Positions 41,484 through 49,326 of a DNA stretch of 64,000 bases are shown here, one piece after another. The stretch is taken from assembly GCF_014205165.1 (NCBI RefSeq), contig NZ_JACHMZ010000001.1:2502501-2566500 (forward strand), given 5' to 3'. This DNA comes from Micromonospora carbonacea. GTDB lineage: Bacteria > Actinomycetota > Actinomycetes > Mycobacteriales > Micromonosporaceae. The notes beneath the pieces were generated by a model. The model saw only the letters and a program-made list of their open reading frames with translations, was not told where the DNA came from and searched no databases. Made by a program: the position numbers and the translations under genes. How positions within the stretch are numbered: position 1 is the first letter of the stretch; every line of letters starts with the position of its first letter.

Positions 41484-42520
41484 CCACCGTTTCCGAACCC
41501 CACCCTGCCGCCGGCGAGCGGCACCTGCTGCTCGACCCCGGGATGGACCTGACCCTGCGGCCGATGCGCTACCCCCGGTTCTTCGACCGGTTCAAGGACG
41601 CGATCAGGAACACCTGGACCGTCGAGGAGGTCGACCTGCACTCCGACCTCGCCGACCTCGCCCGGCTCTCCCCGGCGGAGCAGCACCTGGTGTCCCGGCT
41701 GGTCGCGTTCTTCGCCACCGGCGACACCATCGTCGCCAACAACCTCGTGCTCAACCTCTACCAGCACGTCAACTCCCCGGAGGGCCGGCTCTACCTGTCC
41801 CGGCAGCTGTTCGAGGAGGCGGTGCACGTCCAGTTCTACCTGAACCTGCTGGACACCTACGTGCCCGACGAGCGGGAACGGTTCGCCGCGTTCGCGGCGG
41901 TGGAGAACATCCCGTCGATCGCCCGCAAGGCCGAGTTCTGCTACAAGTGGATCAACTCGATCCACGCGCTGCGGGAGCTGCGGACGCGGGACGACCGGCG
42001 GGCGTTCCTGCTCAACCTCATCTGCTTCGCCGCCTGCATCGAGGGGCTGTTCTTCTACGGCGCCTTCGCCTACGTGTACTTCCTGCGTTCCCGGGGGCTG
42101 CTGCACGGGCTGGCCTCCGGCACCAACTGGGTGTTCCGCGACGAGTCGATGCACATGGCGTTCGCCTTCGACGTGGTGGACACCGTGCGCGCCGAGGAGC
42201 CGGAGCTGTTCGACGCGGAGCTGGCGCGGCAGGTGCGGCAGATGCTGACCGAGGCCGTGGAGTGCGAGGTGCAGTTCGCCGCCGACCTGCTGGAGCAGGG
42301 CGTGTCCGGGCTGTCGCTGGCCGACATGCGCGAGTATCTCCAGCACGTGGCCGACCGGCGGCTGGCCACGCTCGGCATCGAGCCGATCTACCACAGCCGC
42401 AACCCGTTCGCGTTCATGGAGTTGCAGGACGTGCAGGAACTGTCGAACTTCTTCGAACGGCGGGTCTCGGCCTACCAGATCGGGGTGACCGGGACGGTGG
42501 GCTTCGACGAGGACTTCTGA
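41480..42520 (+). CDS. nrdB: Ribonucleoside-diphosphate reductase, class I, small subunit
   Basis: The 346-residue ferritin-like protein starts at GTG 41480. Diiron ligands are visible in FEEAVHVQFY (Glu and His, with the expected radical Tyr at the end) and in RDESMHMAFAF (Glu and His), with a further Glu in AACIEGLFFYG. The end (ISAYQIG-like VSAYQIGVTG...DEDF) is the segment that docks in NrdA. The Streptomyces operon usually has nrdS next; here the following gene is on the opposite strand and overlaps this 3' end by 49 bp. Confidence 0.94.
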   Translation: MTTVSEPHPAAGERHLLLDPGMDLTLRPMRYPRFFDRFKDAIRNTWTVEEVDLHSDLADLARLSPAEQHLVSRLVAFFATGDTIVANNLVLNLYQHVNSPEGRLYLSRQLFEEAVHVQFYLNLLDTYVPDERERFAAFAAVENIPSIARKAEFCYKWINSIHALRELRTRDDRRAFLLNLICFAACIEGLFFYGAFAYVYFLRSRGLLHGLASGTNWVFRDESMHMAFAFDVVDTVRAEEPELFDAELARQVRQMLTEAVECEVQFAADLLEQGVSGLSLADMREYLQHVADRRLATLGIEPIYHSRNPFAFMELQDVQELSNFFERRVSAYQIGVTGTVGFDEDF

Positions 42521-43326
42521 CCCGGCGGCTGCGCCGGCCGACCCCGGTCGCGGGGCGGGATCGGGTCGGCGTAGGCGCCGGGCGGCCCGGAGCGGAGCCT
42601 GCCGTTCGGGTACGGCCACCCGTTGGGCGTGCAGCCGTGCAGCCCGAGCGTCTGCTGCTGCATCACCGGCGCGGGGCGGCCCCGCCCGGGGCACAGCTGG
42701 TGGCCCATGCCGAGCCGGTGGCCGACCTCGTGGTTGACCAGGTACCGACGGTAGTGGGCGAGGTCCGTGCCGAAGCCGGGCGCTCCCTTGACCCAGCGGG
42801 CGACGTTGAGGACCACCCGGTCGCCGTTGCGGCAGGAGGTGTAGCCGTCCGGGTCGTCCTGGCAGAGCAGGTCGCGGGTGTCCGGGGTCGCCAGGTGGAC
42901 GGTGAAGTCGGCCCGCTGACCGGGGCCGACCCGGCGCAGCCGCCACGTCCCGCCCGCGGTCCAGCCCTGCGGGTCGGAGAGGATCCGGGTGACCTCGGCG
43001 GCGAATTCCGCCACGGGGACGCCCCGGATGTCGCGCTCGACCGCCACCCGGTAGCGCAGCAGCCGGCCCCGCCCCGCTCCCGGGGCCACCTCGCCGGCGG
43101 CGAAGTCCCACCGGTTGCCGCCCCCGGCGGGATAGCTGACGGGCGGGGCGGGCGGCGGCGCGGGGGGCGCGGCGGCGGCCGGCGCGCCCCCGGAGGACAC
43201 GGGGGCCGGCGGGGCCGGCGCGGCGGGGGCGGGCGCGCAGCCGGCCAGCAGCACGGCCGCCAGCGTCACGGCCGACGACGTGGCGGCAGCCCTGCGGGCG
43301 AGCGCGGCGGGCGGGTGCGGAACCAT
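42472..43326 (-). CDS. DUF3152 lipoprotein, putative zinc metalloprotease
   Basis: The 284-residue protein starts at ATG 43326. A signal peptide ends in lipobox LLAGC, followed by a Pro/Ala-rich linker of about 40 residues, then a DUF3152 domain with a zinc-protease-like site YLVNHEVGHRLGMGHQLCPG (HExxH-like HEVGH, third ligand His) and conserved Cys pairs (LLCQDD, TSCRNG). DUF3152 is widespread in actinobacteria and related to metzincin-type peptidases; no substrate is known. The last 16 codons lie over the nrdB 3' end. Confidence 0.85.
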   Translation of the reverse strand: MVPHPPAALARRAAATSSAVTLAAVLLAGCAPAPAAPAPPAPVSSGGAPAAAAPPAPPPAPPVSYPAGGGNRWDFAAGEVAPGAGRGRLLRYRVAVERDIRGVPVAEFAAEVTRILSDPQGWTAGGTWRLRRVGPGQRADFTVHLATPDTRDLLCQDDPDGYTSCRNGDRVVLNVARWVKGAPGFGTDLAHYRRYLVNHEVGHRLGMGHQLCPGRGRPAPVMQQQTLGLHGCTPNGWPYPNGRLRSGPPGAYADPIPPRDRGRPAQPPGQKSSSKPTVPVTPIW

Positions 43327-43410
43327 GGTCCTCCTTCGGCCGGTGCCCCGGTCGGGGCACGCGGCAGAGGGGACGGGCGGCCGGCGGCGAAAGTTGGTCC
43401 GCCGACGGCT

Positions 43411-43435
43411 CAACCTTTCCGGGGCGTCACCCGTC
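43411..43435 (+). promoter_or_regulatory. Candidate ECF promoter of the SigE-type sigma gene
   Basis: CAACC (43411-43415), then a 16-bp spacer and CGTC (43432-43435), follow the AACC/CGTC pattern of ECF-dependent promoters. It lies 32 bp before the sigma gene start, suggesting autoregulation. Confidence 0.45.
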
Positions 43436-43467
43436 GGAGGAGGGCGTGAGGCAGATGAGAGACGGCG

Positions 43468-43971
43468 ATGGCCAGAGGTGACCCGGAGTTCGTCGAGTTC
43501 GTCCAGGCGGCCTCCGGGCGGCTGGCGCACGCGGCGTTCCTGCTGACCGGTGACCATCACCAGGCCGAGGACGCCACGCAGACTGCCCTGGTCCGCACCT
43601 ACGCCTCGTGGGCGCGGGTGCGCCGCGACGACCCCTACGCGTACACGCGACAGGTGATGGTCAACCACATCATCGACAACTGGCGGCGGCCGATCCGGGA
43701 GCAGCCCACCGACGAGTTGCCGCACCGGCAGCGGGGCGACGTCGCGGAGGAGGTGACCGCCCGGCGGCTCCTCCAGGTGGCCCTCGGCACGCTCACCGCG
43801 CGGGAGCGGGCGATCGTGGTGCTGCGCTACCTGTTCGACCTCCCGGAGCAGCAGGTCGCCCGCGAGCTCGGGGTCTCGCTGGGCACGGTCAAGAGCACCA
43901 GTTCCCGCGCCCTGGAGAAGCTGCGGCAGACCCTGGTCGAGGCGCCGACTCCCCCTGGAGGAAGCCGATGA
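43468..43971 (+). CDS. SigE-type ECF sigma factor
   Basis: The 167-residue protein has region 2 (HHQAEDATQTALVRTYASW) and region 4 (PEQQVARELGVSLGTVKSTSSRALEKLR), the pattern of the actinobacterial SigE family. Start is ATG 43468. Its stop overlaps the ATG of the next gene, which has a single membrane helix and is a candidate anti-sigma factor. It is divergent from the DUF3152 gene. Confidence 0.92.
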   Translation: MARGDPEFVEFVQAASGRLAHAAFLLTGDHHQAEDATQTALVRTYASWARVRRDDPYAYTRQVMVNHIIDNWRRPIREQPTDELPHRQRGDVAEEVTARRLLQVALGTLTARERAIVVLRYLFDLPEQQVARELGVSLGTVKSTSSRALEKLRQTLVEAPTPPGGSR

Positions 43972-44717
43972 ACGAGGCAGACCGCCTCCGCGCGGCCATG
44001 CGCAGCACGGAGCGGGGCCGGGGGGACCGGTTCGACGTCGAGGCGATCATGCGGGAGGGCCGTCGGCTGCGTCGCCGCCGGGCGGCGCGCAGCGGGGCGG
44101 TCATGCTCGCCGTCGTGGCGGCGATCGTCGGGACCACGGTCGCGCTCCGGCGGGCCGAGCCGCCGCCATGGGGGGCCGAGCCGGCCGCGACCGCGCCGGT
44201 GACCCCATCGGCGACCCCATCGGCGACCCCGCCGACCGATCGGACGCCCGCCGCCACGGATCCGCCCAGCAGGCAGGCGCTCGGTGAGATCGTCCGGACC
44301 GGGATCCGGTACGGCGACGACGAGCGGGTGCTCTACTTCACCCCGGTCGCCGTGCCCGACGCGCCGGGCGTGACGATGGGGCTCGTCGCCGGCCGCCGCG
44401 CCCCTGACGGCCGACTGACCCCGGACCACCTGGCGAACGACATCGCGGGCGGCGACCGGCGGCCGGGCTTCCACCAGATCGGGTACGAACCGTCGGCCAG
44501 GCTCCCGCCCGCCAACCCGGTGCCCACGTTCGGTTACTTCGTGGGGCCCGCCGCGCAGATCACCGGCACCGTCGACGGGCGCGCCGTCGCCGCGAGGCTG
44601 GCCCGGTGGAGCGAGGACCCCGACGTGGTGGTCTTCTGGTTCCCGCCGCAGGCGCTGTCTCCCGGCCGGCGGCTGGACGGCATCGTCGCCCAGGACGCGT
44701 CGGGGCGGCAGTTGTGA
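43968..44717 (+). CDS. Single-pass membrane protein, candidate regulator of the sigma factor
   Basis: The 249-residue product starts at ATG 43968 in a 4-base overlap. A short basic cytoplasmic part (1-42), one transmembrane helix (GAVMLAVVAAIVGTTVAL, 43-60), a Thr/Pro-rich linker with a short repeat (TPSATPSATPP) and an extracytoplasmic domain of about 150 residues follow. No zinc-binding anti-sigma motif (HxxxCxxC) is present. Topology and coupling still suggest an anti-sigma or sensor role. Confidence 0.75.
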   Translation: MNEADRLRAAMRSTERGRGDRFDVEAIMREGRRLRRRRAARSGAVMLAVVAAIVGTTVALRRAEPPPWGAEPAATAPVTPSATPSATPPTDRTPAATDPPSRQALGEIVRTGIRYGDDERVLYFTPVAVPDAPGVTMGLVAGRRAPDGRLTPDHLANDIAGGDRRPGFHQIGYEPSARLPPANPVPTFGYFVGPAAQITGTVDGRAVAARLARWSEDPDVVVFWFPPQALSPGRRLDGIVAQDASGRQL

Positions 44718-44896
44718 CGAGACCGCCCGATCCTGCCGATCGGTGGGTGCCACGTGAGCGACGCCGCCGGATTCAACGGCGACAGCATCCAATTCTGTCG
44801 ATTAAATCACCGTGCGTGACGGTGGAGACCGCACGCGTCCCGGTGGATGGTGACCTGAGAAACACCGACAGTTGGTCGAGCACAGGAGGCAACAGC

Positions 44897-45220
44897 ATGA
44901 GGAAGCGGATCGTTCGTATCGCCGTCAGCCTGGCCGCCGTGGCGGGGGCCACCGCCGCGATGGCGCTGCCGGCGCACGCCGCGTCTGCCGGCGCGGGCCT
45001 GACCTTCTACCAGGGCACGTTCGCCACGCCGGTGCTGCACGTCGCCGAGCCCGACGGCGCCTGCACGGCGTTCCCGGCGAGCGCCGACTCCCTGGCCGCC
45101 GCCGGCGGCGTGGAGCAGGTCCTCGCGTTCCGCAGCGCCGACTGCGCGGGCGCGGCGGTGGGGCTGGGCACCCTGCGCACCTTCCCGGCCGGCGAGTACC
45201 ACTCCTTCCGGGCGTTCTGA
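44897..45220 (+). CDS. Small secreted protein, unknown function
   Basis: The 107-residue protein has an excellent ribosome site (AGGAGG at 44884-44889) before ATG 44897 and a signal peptide cleaved near AHA-AS (residue 29). The mature 78 residues contain two Cys (GACTAF, SADCAGA), likely one disulfide, and a beta-rich sequence (TFYQGTF, HVAEPDGAC, GTLRTFPAGEYHSF). I do not recognise a family. A strong terminator follows. Confidence 0.78.
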   Translation: MRKRIVRIAVSLAAVAGATAAMALPAHAASAGAGLTFYQGTFATPVLHVAEPDGACTAFPASADSLAAAGGVEQVLAFRSADCAGAAVGLGTLRTFPAGEYHSFRAF

Positions 45221-45223
45221 GCC

Positions 45224-45260
45224 GTCGCCGGGGGCGGGCACGGCCGCCGCCCCCGGCGAC
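45224..45260 (+). terminator. 14-bp hairpin after the small secreted gene
   Basis: GTCGCCGGGGGCGG (45224-45237) pairs with CCGCCCCCGGCGAC (45247-45260) around a 9-base loop, 3 bases after the stop. Confidence 0.8.
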
Positions 45261-45394
45261 CCACCCCGGTTGGGTCCGGCCGGTCAGGAACAGCGCCGGG
45301 CCCGGCGCGAGGATCGGGCGGGAACCGGCGTCCTTTCGACAACCCGGCCACGTGGAGCGGACGTACCATCGTTGATCTCTTCTCGGTCCCCGCG

Positions 45395-47374
45395 GTGAGG
45401 GGCACGGCACCAGGGACGGTGGCATCTGGCGTGCTGCGCTTCGAGGTGCTCGGGCCCCTGCGGGTCCTTCGGGACGGCCTTGAGGTGGACCTGGGCCCGG
45501 CCCAGCAGCGTTCGGTGCTGGCGCTGTTGCTGGCCCGCGCCGGTGAGCCGGTGACGATCGCCGAGTTCGCCGACCTGCTGTGGGGCGCGGACCCCCCGTC
45601 CCGGGCCGTGAACGTGGTGCACCGGCACGTCGGCGCGGTGCGCCGCCTGCTGGAACCGGCGCTGCCGCCGCGCTCCACGGGGCGGGTGGTGGGCGGCGCG
45701 GGCGAGTACCGGCTGACGGTGGCGGCCGACGAGCTCGACCTGACCCGGTTCCGCCGGCTCGTGACGCGCGGCCGTGAGCTGGCGGCGCAGGGTCGGCTGG
45801 CGGACGGCCTCGCGCTCGCCGTCGACGCGCTGGGCCTGTGGCGGGGGCCGTGCGCCGGCGGCCCGGAGGCCCTGCGCCGGGACCACCCGTCCTTCACGGC
45901 CGTCGACCGGGAGTGCGCGGCGGTGGCCCGGGAGGCCGCCGAGGCGGCCCTCTACACCGGCACGGTCCACCCGGTGCTGCCCACGGTGCTGGCCATCGCC
46001 GACCTGTTCCCCCTCGACGAGGCACTACAGGCGCAGACGTTGCTGCTGCTGGAGGCGGGCGGGCGGCGCGCGGAGGCGGTCGCGCGCTACGAGCGTGTCC
46101 GCGCCCGCCTGGCCGACGAACTCGGCACCGACCCCGATGCCGAGCTGCGCCAGGCGTACGACGAGGTGGCGCGCCGGGGCGGCCCGGTCGACCCGGCCGC
46201 GGGCCCGCCGGCCCGCGCGCGGGTCGCGGAGGAGCCCGCGGCGCCCCTGCGCCTGGCCGGTTCTCTCCGCCCGGCGCAGCTGCCCCCGGACCTGCCCGTC
46301 TTCGCCGGCCGCGACGAGCAGATCCGGCACATGGCGCGCATGCTGCGCAGCCACCGCACCCGCACCGCCATGCCGCTGCTGGCCATCGACGGCCTGCCGG
46401 GCAGCGGCAAGACCGCCTGCGCGGTGCGCCTGGCGCACCTGCTCGCCGACTCCTGCCCGGACGGCCAGCTCTACGTCGACCTCCAGGGCTTCCACCCGAG
46501 CGACAGGGCCCTGGACCCGCTGGACGTGCTCGGCTGCTTCCTCGACCTGCTGGGCGTGCCCGACCGCGCCGTCCCCGCCGCGTTGGACGCCCGCCTGCGC
46601 CTGGCGCGCAGCCACCTCGCGGGCCGGCGGGTGATGATCGTCCTGGACAACGCCCGCGACGTGGACCAGGTGCGGCACCTCCTGCCGGGCTCCGCCGACT
46701 GCCTCGTGCTGGTGACGAGCCGGCGTCGGCTCGACGGGCTCGCCACGGCGTACGGGGCGCACCTGGTCACCCTGGACGTCCTCCCGGCCGACGAGGCACG
46801 CCGGTTCCTGCTCGCCCGCATCGGCGCGGTGGCACCGGCGGACGACGAGGCGCTGGACGAGATCGTGGAGCGGTGCGGGCGGCTGCCGCTGGCCTTGGCC
46901 CTCGTTTCGGGACGCGCCCTGGAGCACCCGGGGCGGGGACTGGCGGACCTCGCCCGGGAACTGCGGGCGGCCCAGGGCACCCTGGACGGGTTCGCGAGCC
47001 ACACCATCCAGACCGACCTGCGGGCCGTCTTCTCCTGGTCGTACCGGCTGCTCGGCGAGCCGGCGGCGCGCCTGTTCCGGCTGCTGTCGCTGCGGCCGGA
47101 CCGGGAGATCGGCCTGCCGGCGGTCGCGAGCCTCGCCGGCCTGCCGGTGCGGCGGTGCCGCGAGCTCGTCGGCGAGCTGGTCCACACCGGTCTGCTGACC
47201 CGGGCCGGTCCCGGCCGGTACCGCTCGCACGACCTGATCCACGCGTACGCCGGCGAGCTGTGCCAGGAGCACGACGCCGAACCGGTGCGCCGGGCGGCCC
47301 GGCGGCGGCTGCACCGGCACCACTGCCGGCACCTCGGCGACACCGTCGAGGCGTCGGCGACGCGTGGGCGCTGA
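45395..47374 (+). CDS. SARP-family regulator with NB-ARC ATPase domain (AfsR-like)
   Basis: The product has up to 659 residues: OmpR-type DNA-binding domain (FEVLGPLRVLRDGLEVDLGPAQQR) and bacterial transcriptional activator domain (to about residue 265), a variable linker, then an NB-ARC ATPase with P-loop GLPGSGKTACAV (near 335), MIVLDNARD, LVTSRRR and RCGRLPLALALV, ending in a winged helix (SHDLIHAYA). There are no C-terminal TPR repeats, unlike full AfsR. Start is uncertain: GTG 45395, 45419 or 45431, the last being closest to the usual SARP beginning. It faces a related gene at 47399. Confidence 0.88.
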   Translation: MRGTAPGTVASGVLRFEVLGPLRVLRDGLEVDLGPAQQRSVLALLLARAGEPVTIAEFADLLWGADPPSRAVNVVHRHVGAVRRLLEPALPPRSTGRVVGGAGEYRLTVAADELDLTRFRRLVTRGRELAAQGRLADGLALAVDALGLWRGPCAGGPEALRRDHPSFTAVDRECAAVAREAAEAALYTGTVHPVLPTVLAIADLFPLDEALQAQTLLLLEAGGRRAEAVARYERVRARLADELGTDPDAELRQAYDEVARRGGPVDPAAGPPARARVAEEPAAPLRLAGSLRPAQLPPDLPVFAGRDEQIRHMARMLRSHRTRTAMPLLAIDGLPGSGKTACAVRLAHLLADSCPDGQLYVDLQGFHPSDRALDPLDVLGCFLDLLGVPDRAVPAALDARLRLARSHLAGRRVMIVLDNARDVDQVRHLLPGSADCLVLVTSRRRLDGLATAYGAHLVTLDVLPADEARRFLLARIGAVAPADDEALDEIVERCGRLPLALALVSGRALEHPGRGLADLARELRAAQGTLDGFASHTIQTDLRAVFSWSYRLLGEPAARLFRLLSLRPDREIGLPAVASLAGLPVRRCRELVGELVHTGLLTRAGPGRYRSHDLIHAYAGELCQEHDAEPVRRAARRRLHRHHCRHLGDTVEASATRGR

Positions 47375-47398
47375 CGCCCCAGGGCGGCCCGCCCCGGC

Positions 47399-49279
47399 TC
47401 AGCGCAGGCCCACGAGGTCCGGCTGTCGGTAGTGGTCGGCGAGCCGGCCCAGCGCCTCCCGACGCACCGCCTCCGGCTCCGCCTCGACGCTCAACTCGTG
47501 GGCGTACGCGCGGATCAGGTCGTGGCTGTCGTACCGCCCCGCCCCGCGCTCCACCAGCAGCCCCGCGCGCACCAGCTCGCCGACCAGCGCCCGGGCCTCG
47601 GCCGCGGACGCGCCGAGCAGGCAGGCGACCGCCGGCGCGGCGATGCCCGGCCCCGGGTGCACCGGCAGCAACCGGAACAGCCGCCGGGCGCGCGGGCTGA
47701 GCAGCCGGTACGACCAGGAGAACGCCTCGCGTACCTGACTGTCCACGGCGTCGCCGGTGGGCGGCGACGCGTGGGCGGCGACCGCGGCAAGCGCCAGCGG
47801 CAGCCCGCCGCACCGCTGCGCGACCTGATCCACGGCGTGCCGCCCGGCCGGCGTCCGGGCGACGCCCACCCGGGAGGCGACCAGCTCGCGTGACTGCGCC
47901 GGCGAGAGCACGTCGAGGTTCACCAGCCGCGCCCCGAACCCGGTGGCCAGCGCGGTGAGCCGGCCGCGGCCGGTCACCAGCACCGCGCAGCCGGGCGCGC
48001 CCGGCAACAGATGCCGCGCCTGCTCCGCGTCGCGGACGTTGTCCACGAGCACCAGCACCCGCCGGCCGGCCAGCGCGCTGCGGTAGAGCCCGACCCGGGC
48101 CTGGAGCGCGGCGGGGACCTCGGCGTCGGGCAGGCCGAGGGCGGTGAGGAAACCCCGCAACGCCTCGCCCGGATCCGTCGGGCCGTCCGGAGCGAAGCCG
48201 CGCATGTCCACGTGGAGCTGGCCGTCGGGGTAGGCGGCCGTGAGCCGGTGCGCCAGGTGGACCGCGAACGTCGTCTTGCCGATGCCCGGCAGTCCGTCGA
48301 CGGCCAGGATCGGCACGGCGGCCGGGCCGCCGTCCGGCCCGTCGAGGGCGTCGAGGCCCCGGCGCAGCTCCTCGTCCCGGCCGACGATCCGGGGCGGATC
48401 CTGCGGTAGCTGGGCCGGGACGGGAAGCGGGGCCGCTCGGGCGCGTGTCGTGGCCGCGTCGCGGGGGCGGTGCCGTGGGCCGGCCCCGGGCAGCCCGTGC
48501 GCCCCGTCGGCGCGCAGCACCGTCGCGTACGCCTGACGGAGCTGTGCGCCGGGGCCGACGTCGAGTTCCTCGGCCAGCCGCCGGCAGATGTCCTGGTAGA
48601 CGGCGATCGCCTCGGCCTGCTTGCCGTCGGCCGAGAGCGTGCCGAGGAACTGCGCGTGCAGCGCCTCGTCCAGGGGGTGCAGCTCCGTCGCCCGCCGCAG
48701 GGCCGGCAGGACGAGCCGCACGGCGCAGCCGCGGTGCGCCAGGTCGGCGGTCCTGCGTACCAGGTCCACGCACTCCCGGTCCACCGCGCCGAAGACCGCG
48801 GGCTGCTGCGACGGCAGCTCCGGCATGCTCCCGCAGGCCCCCCGCCACAGGGGCAGCGCCTCGACGTAGTGCGACAACGCCTCCTCGACGTGCCCGGCGC
48901 GCTCGGCGGCCGCCCCGCGCCGCACCAGCGCGCGGAACCTGAGCAGGTCGAGCTGCTCGGCCGTCGCCAGCAGCCGGTATCCGGCCGGGTCGCTCGCGAT
49001 CCACCGGCCGGTCGACCGGGCGGCGAGGCCGGGCTCCAGGAGCCGCCGCAGCCCGCCGATGTGCCGCTGCACCACGTTCACCGCGTGGGCCGGCGGCTCC
49101 TCCCACAGCGCGTCCACGATCTCGCCGACCGGCACCGTCCGCCCCGCGTCGGCGAGCAGCAGAGCCAGGACCAGCCGCTGCTGCCGGGGCCCCGGGTCCA
49201 GTTCGACGCCCGAGCGCCGCACCCGCAGCGGGCCCATCACCTCCAGCCACAGGTCCGTCTCGCCGCCGTCCACCGTCAT
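47399..49279 (-). CDS. SARP-family regulator with NB-ARC ATPase domain, second copy
   Basis: The 626-residue protein starts at ATG 49279 and has the same architecture as the preceding gene: LEVMGPLRVRRSGVELDPGPRQQR, BTAD, NB-ARC with P-loop GLPGIGKTTFAV, VLVLVDNVRD, LVTGRGR and RCGGLPLALAAV, and the end SHDLIRAYAHEL. The two are parallel in domain order but diverged in sequence, and point tail-to-tail with 24 bp between stops. SARPs usually activate secondary-metabolite clusters; none is evident in the window. Confidence 0.9.
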   Translation of the reverse strand: MTVDGGETDLWLEVMGPLRVRRSGVELDPGPRQQRLVLALLLADAGRTVPVGEIVDALWEEPPAHAVNVVQRHIGGLRRLLEPGLAARSTGRWIASDPAGYRLLATAEQLDLLRFRALVRRGAAAERAGHVEEALSHYVEALPLWRGACGSMPELPSQQPAVFGAVDRECVDLVRRTADLAHRGCAVRLVLPALRRATELHPLDEALHAQFLGTLSADGKQAEAIAVYQDICRRLAEELDVGPGAQLRQAYATVLRADGAHGLPGAGPRHRPRDAATTRARAAPLPVPAQLPQDPPRIVGRDEELRRGLDALDGPDGGPAAVPILAVDGLPGIGKTTFAVHLAHRLTAAYPDGQLHVDMRGFAPDGPTDPGEALRGFLTALGLPDAEVPAALQARVGLYRSALAGRRVLVLVDNVRDAEQARHLLPGAPGCAVLVTGRGRLTALATGFGARLVNLDVLSPAQSRELVASRVGVARTPAGRHAVDQVAQRCGGLPLALAAVAAHASPPTGDAVDSQVREAFSWSYRLLSPRARRLFRLLPVHPGPGIAAPAVACLLGASAAEARALVGELVRAGLLVERGAGRYDSHDLIRAYAHELSVEAEPEAVRREALGRLADHYRQPDLVGLR

Positions 49280-49326
49280 CGGCCACCCCCACACCCGGGA
49301 ATTGTCTCCACCGTCGCGGCGCGCCG

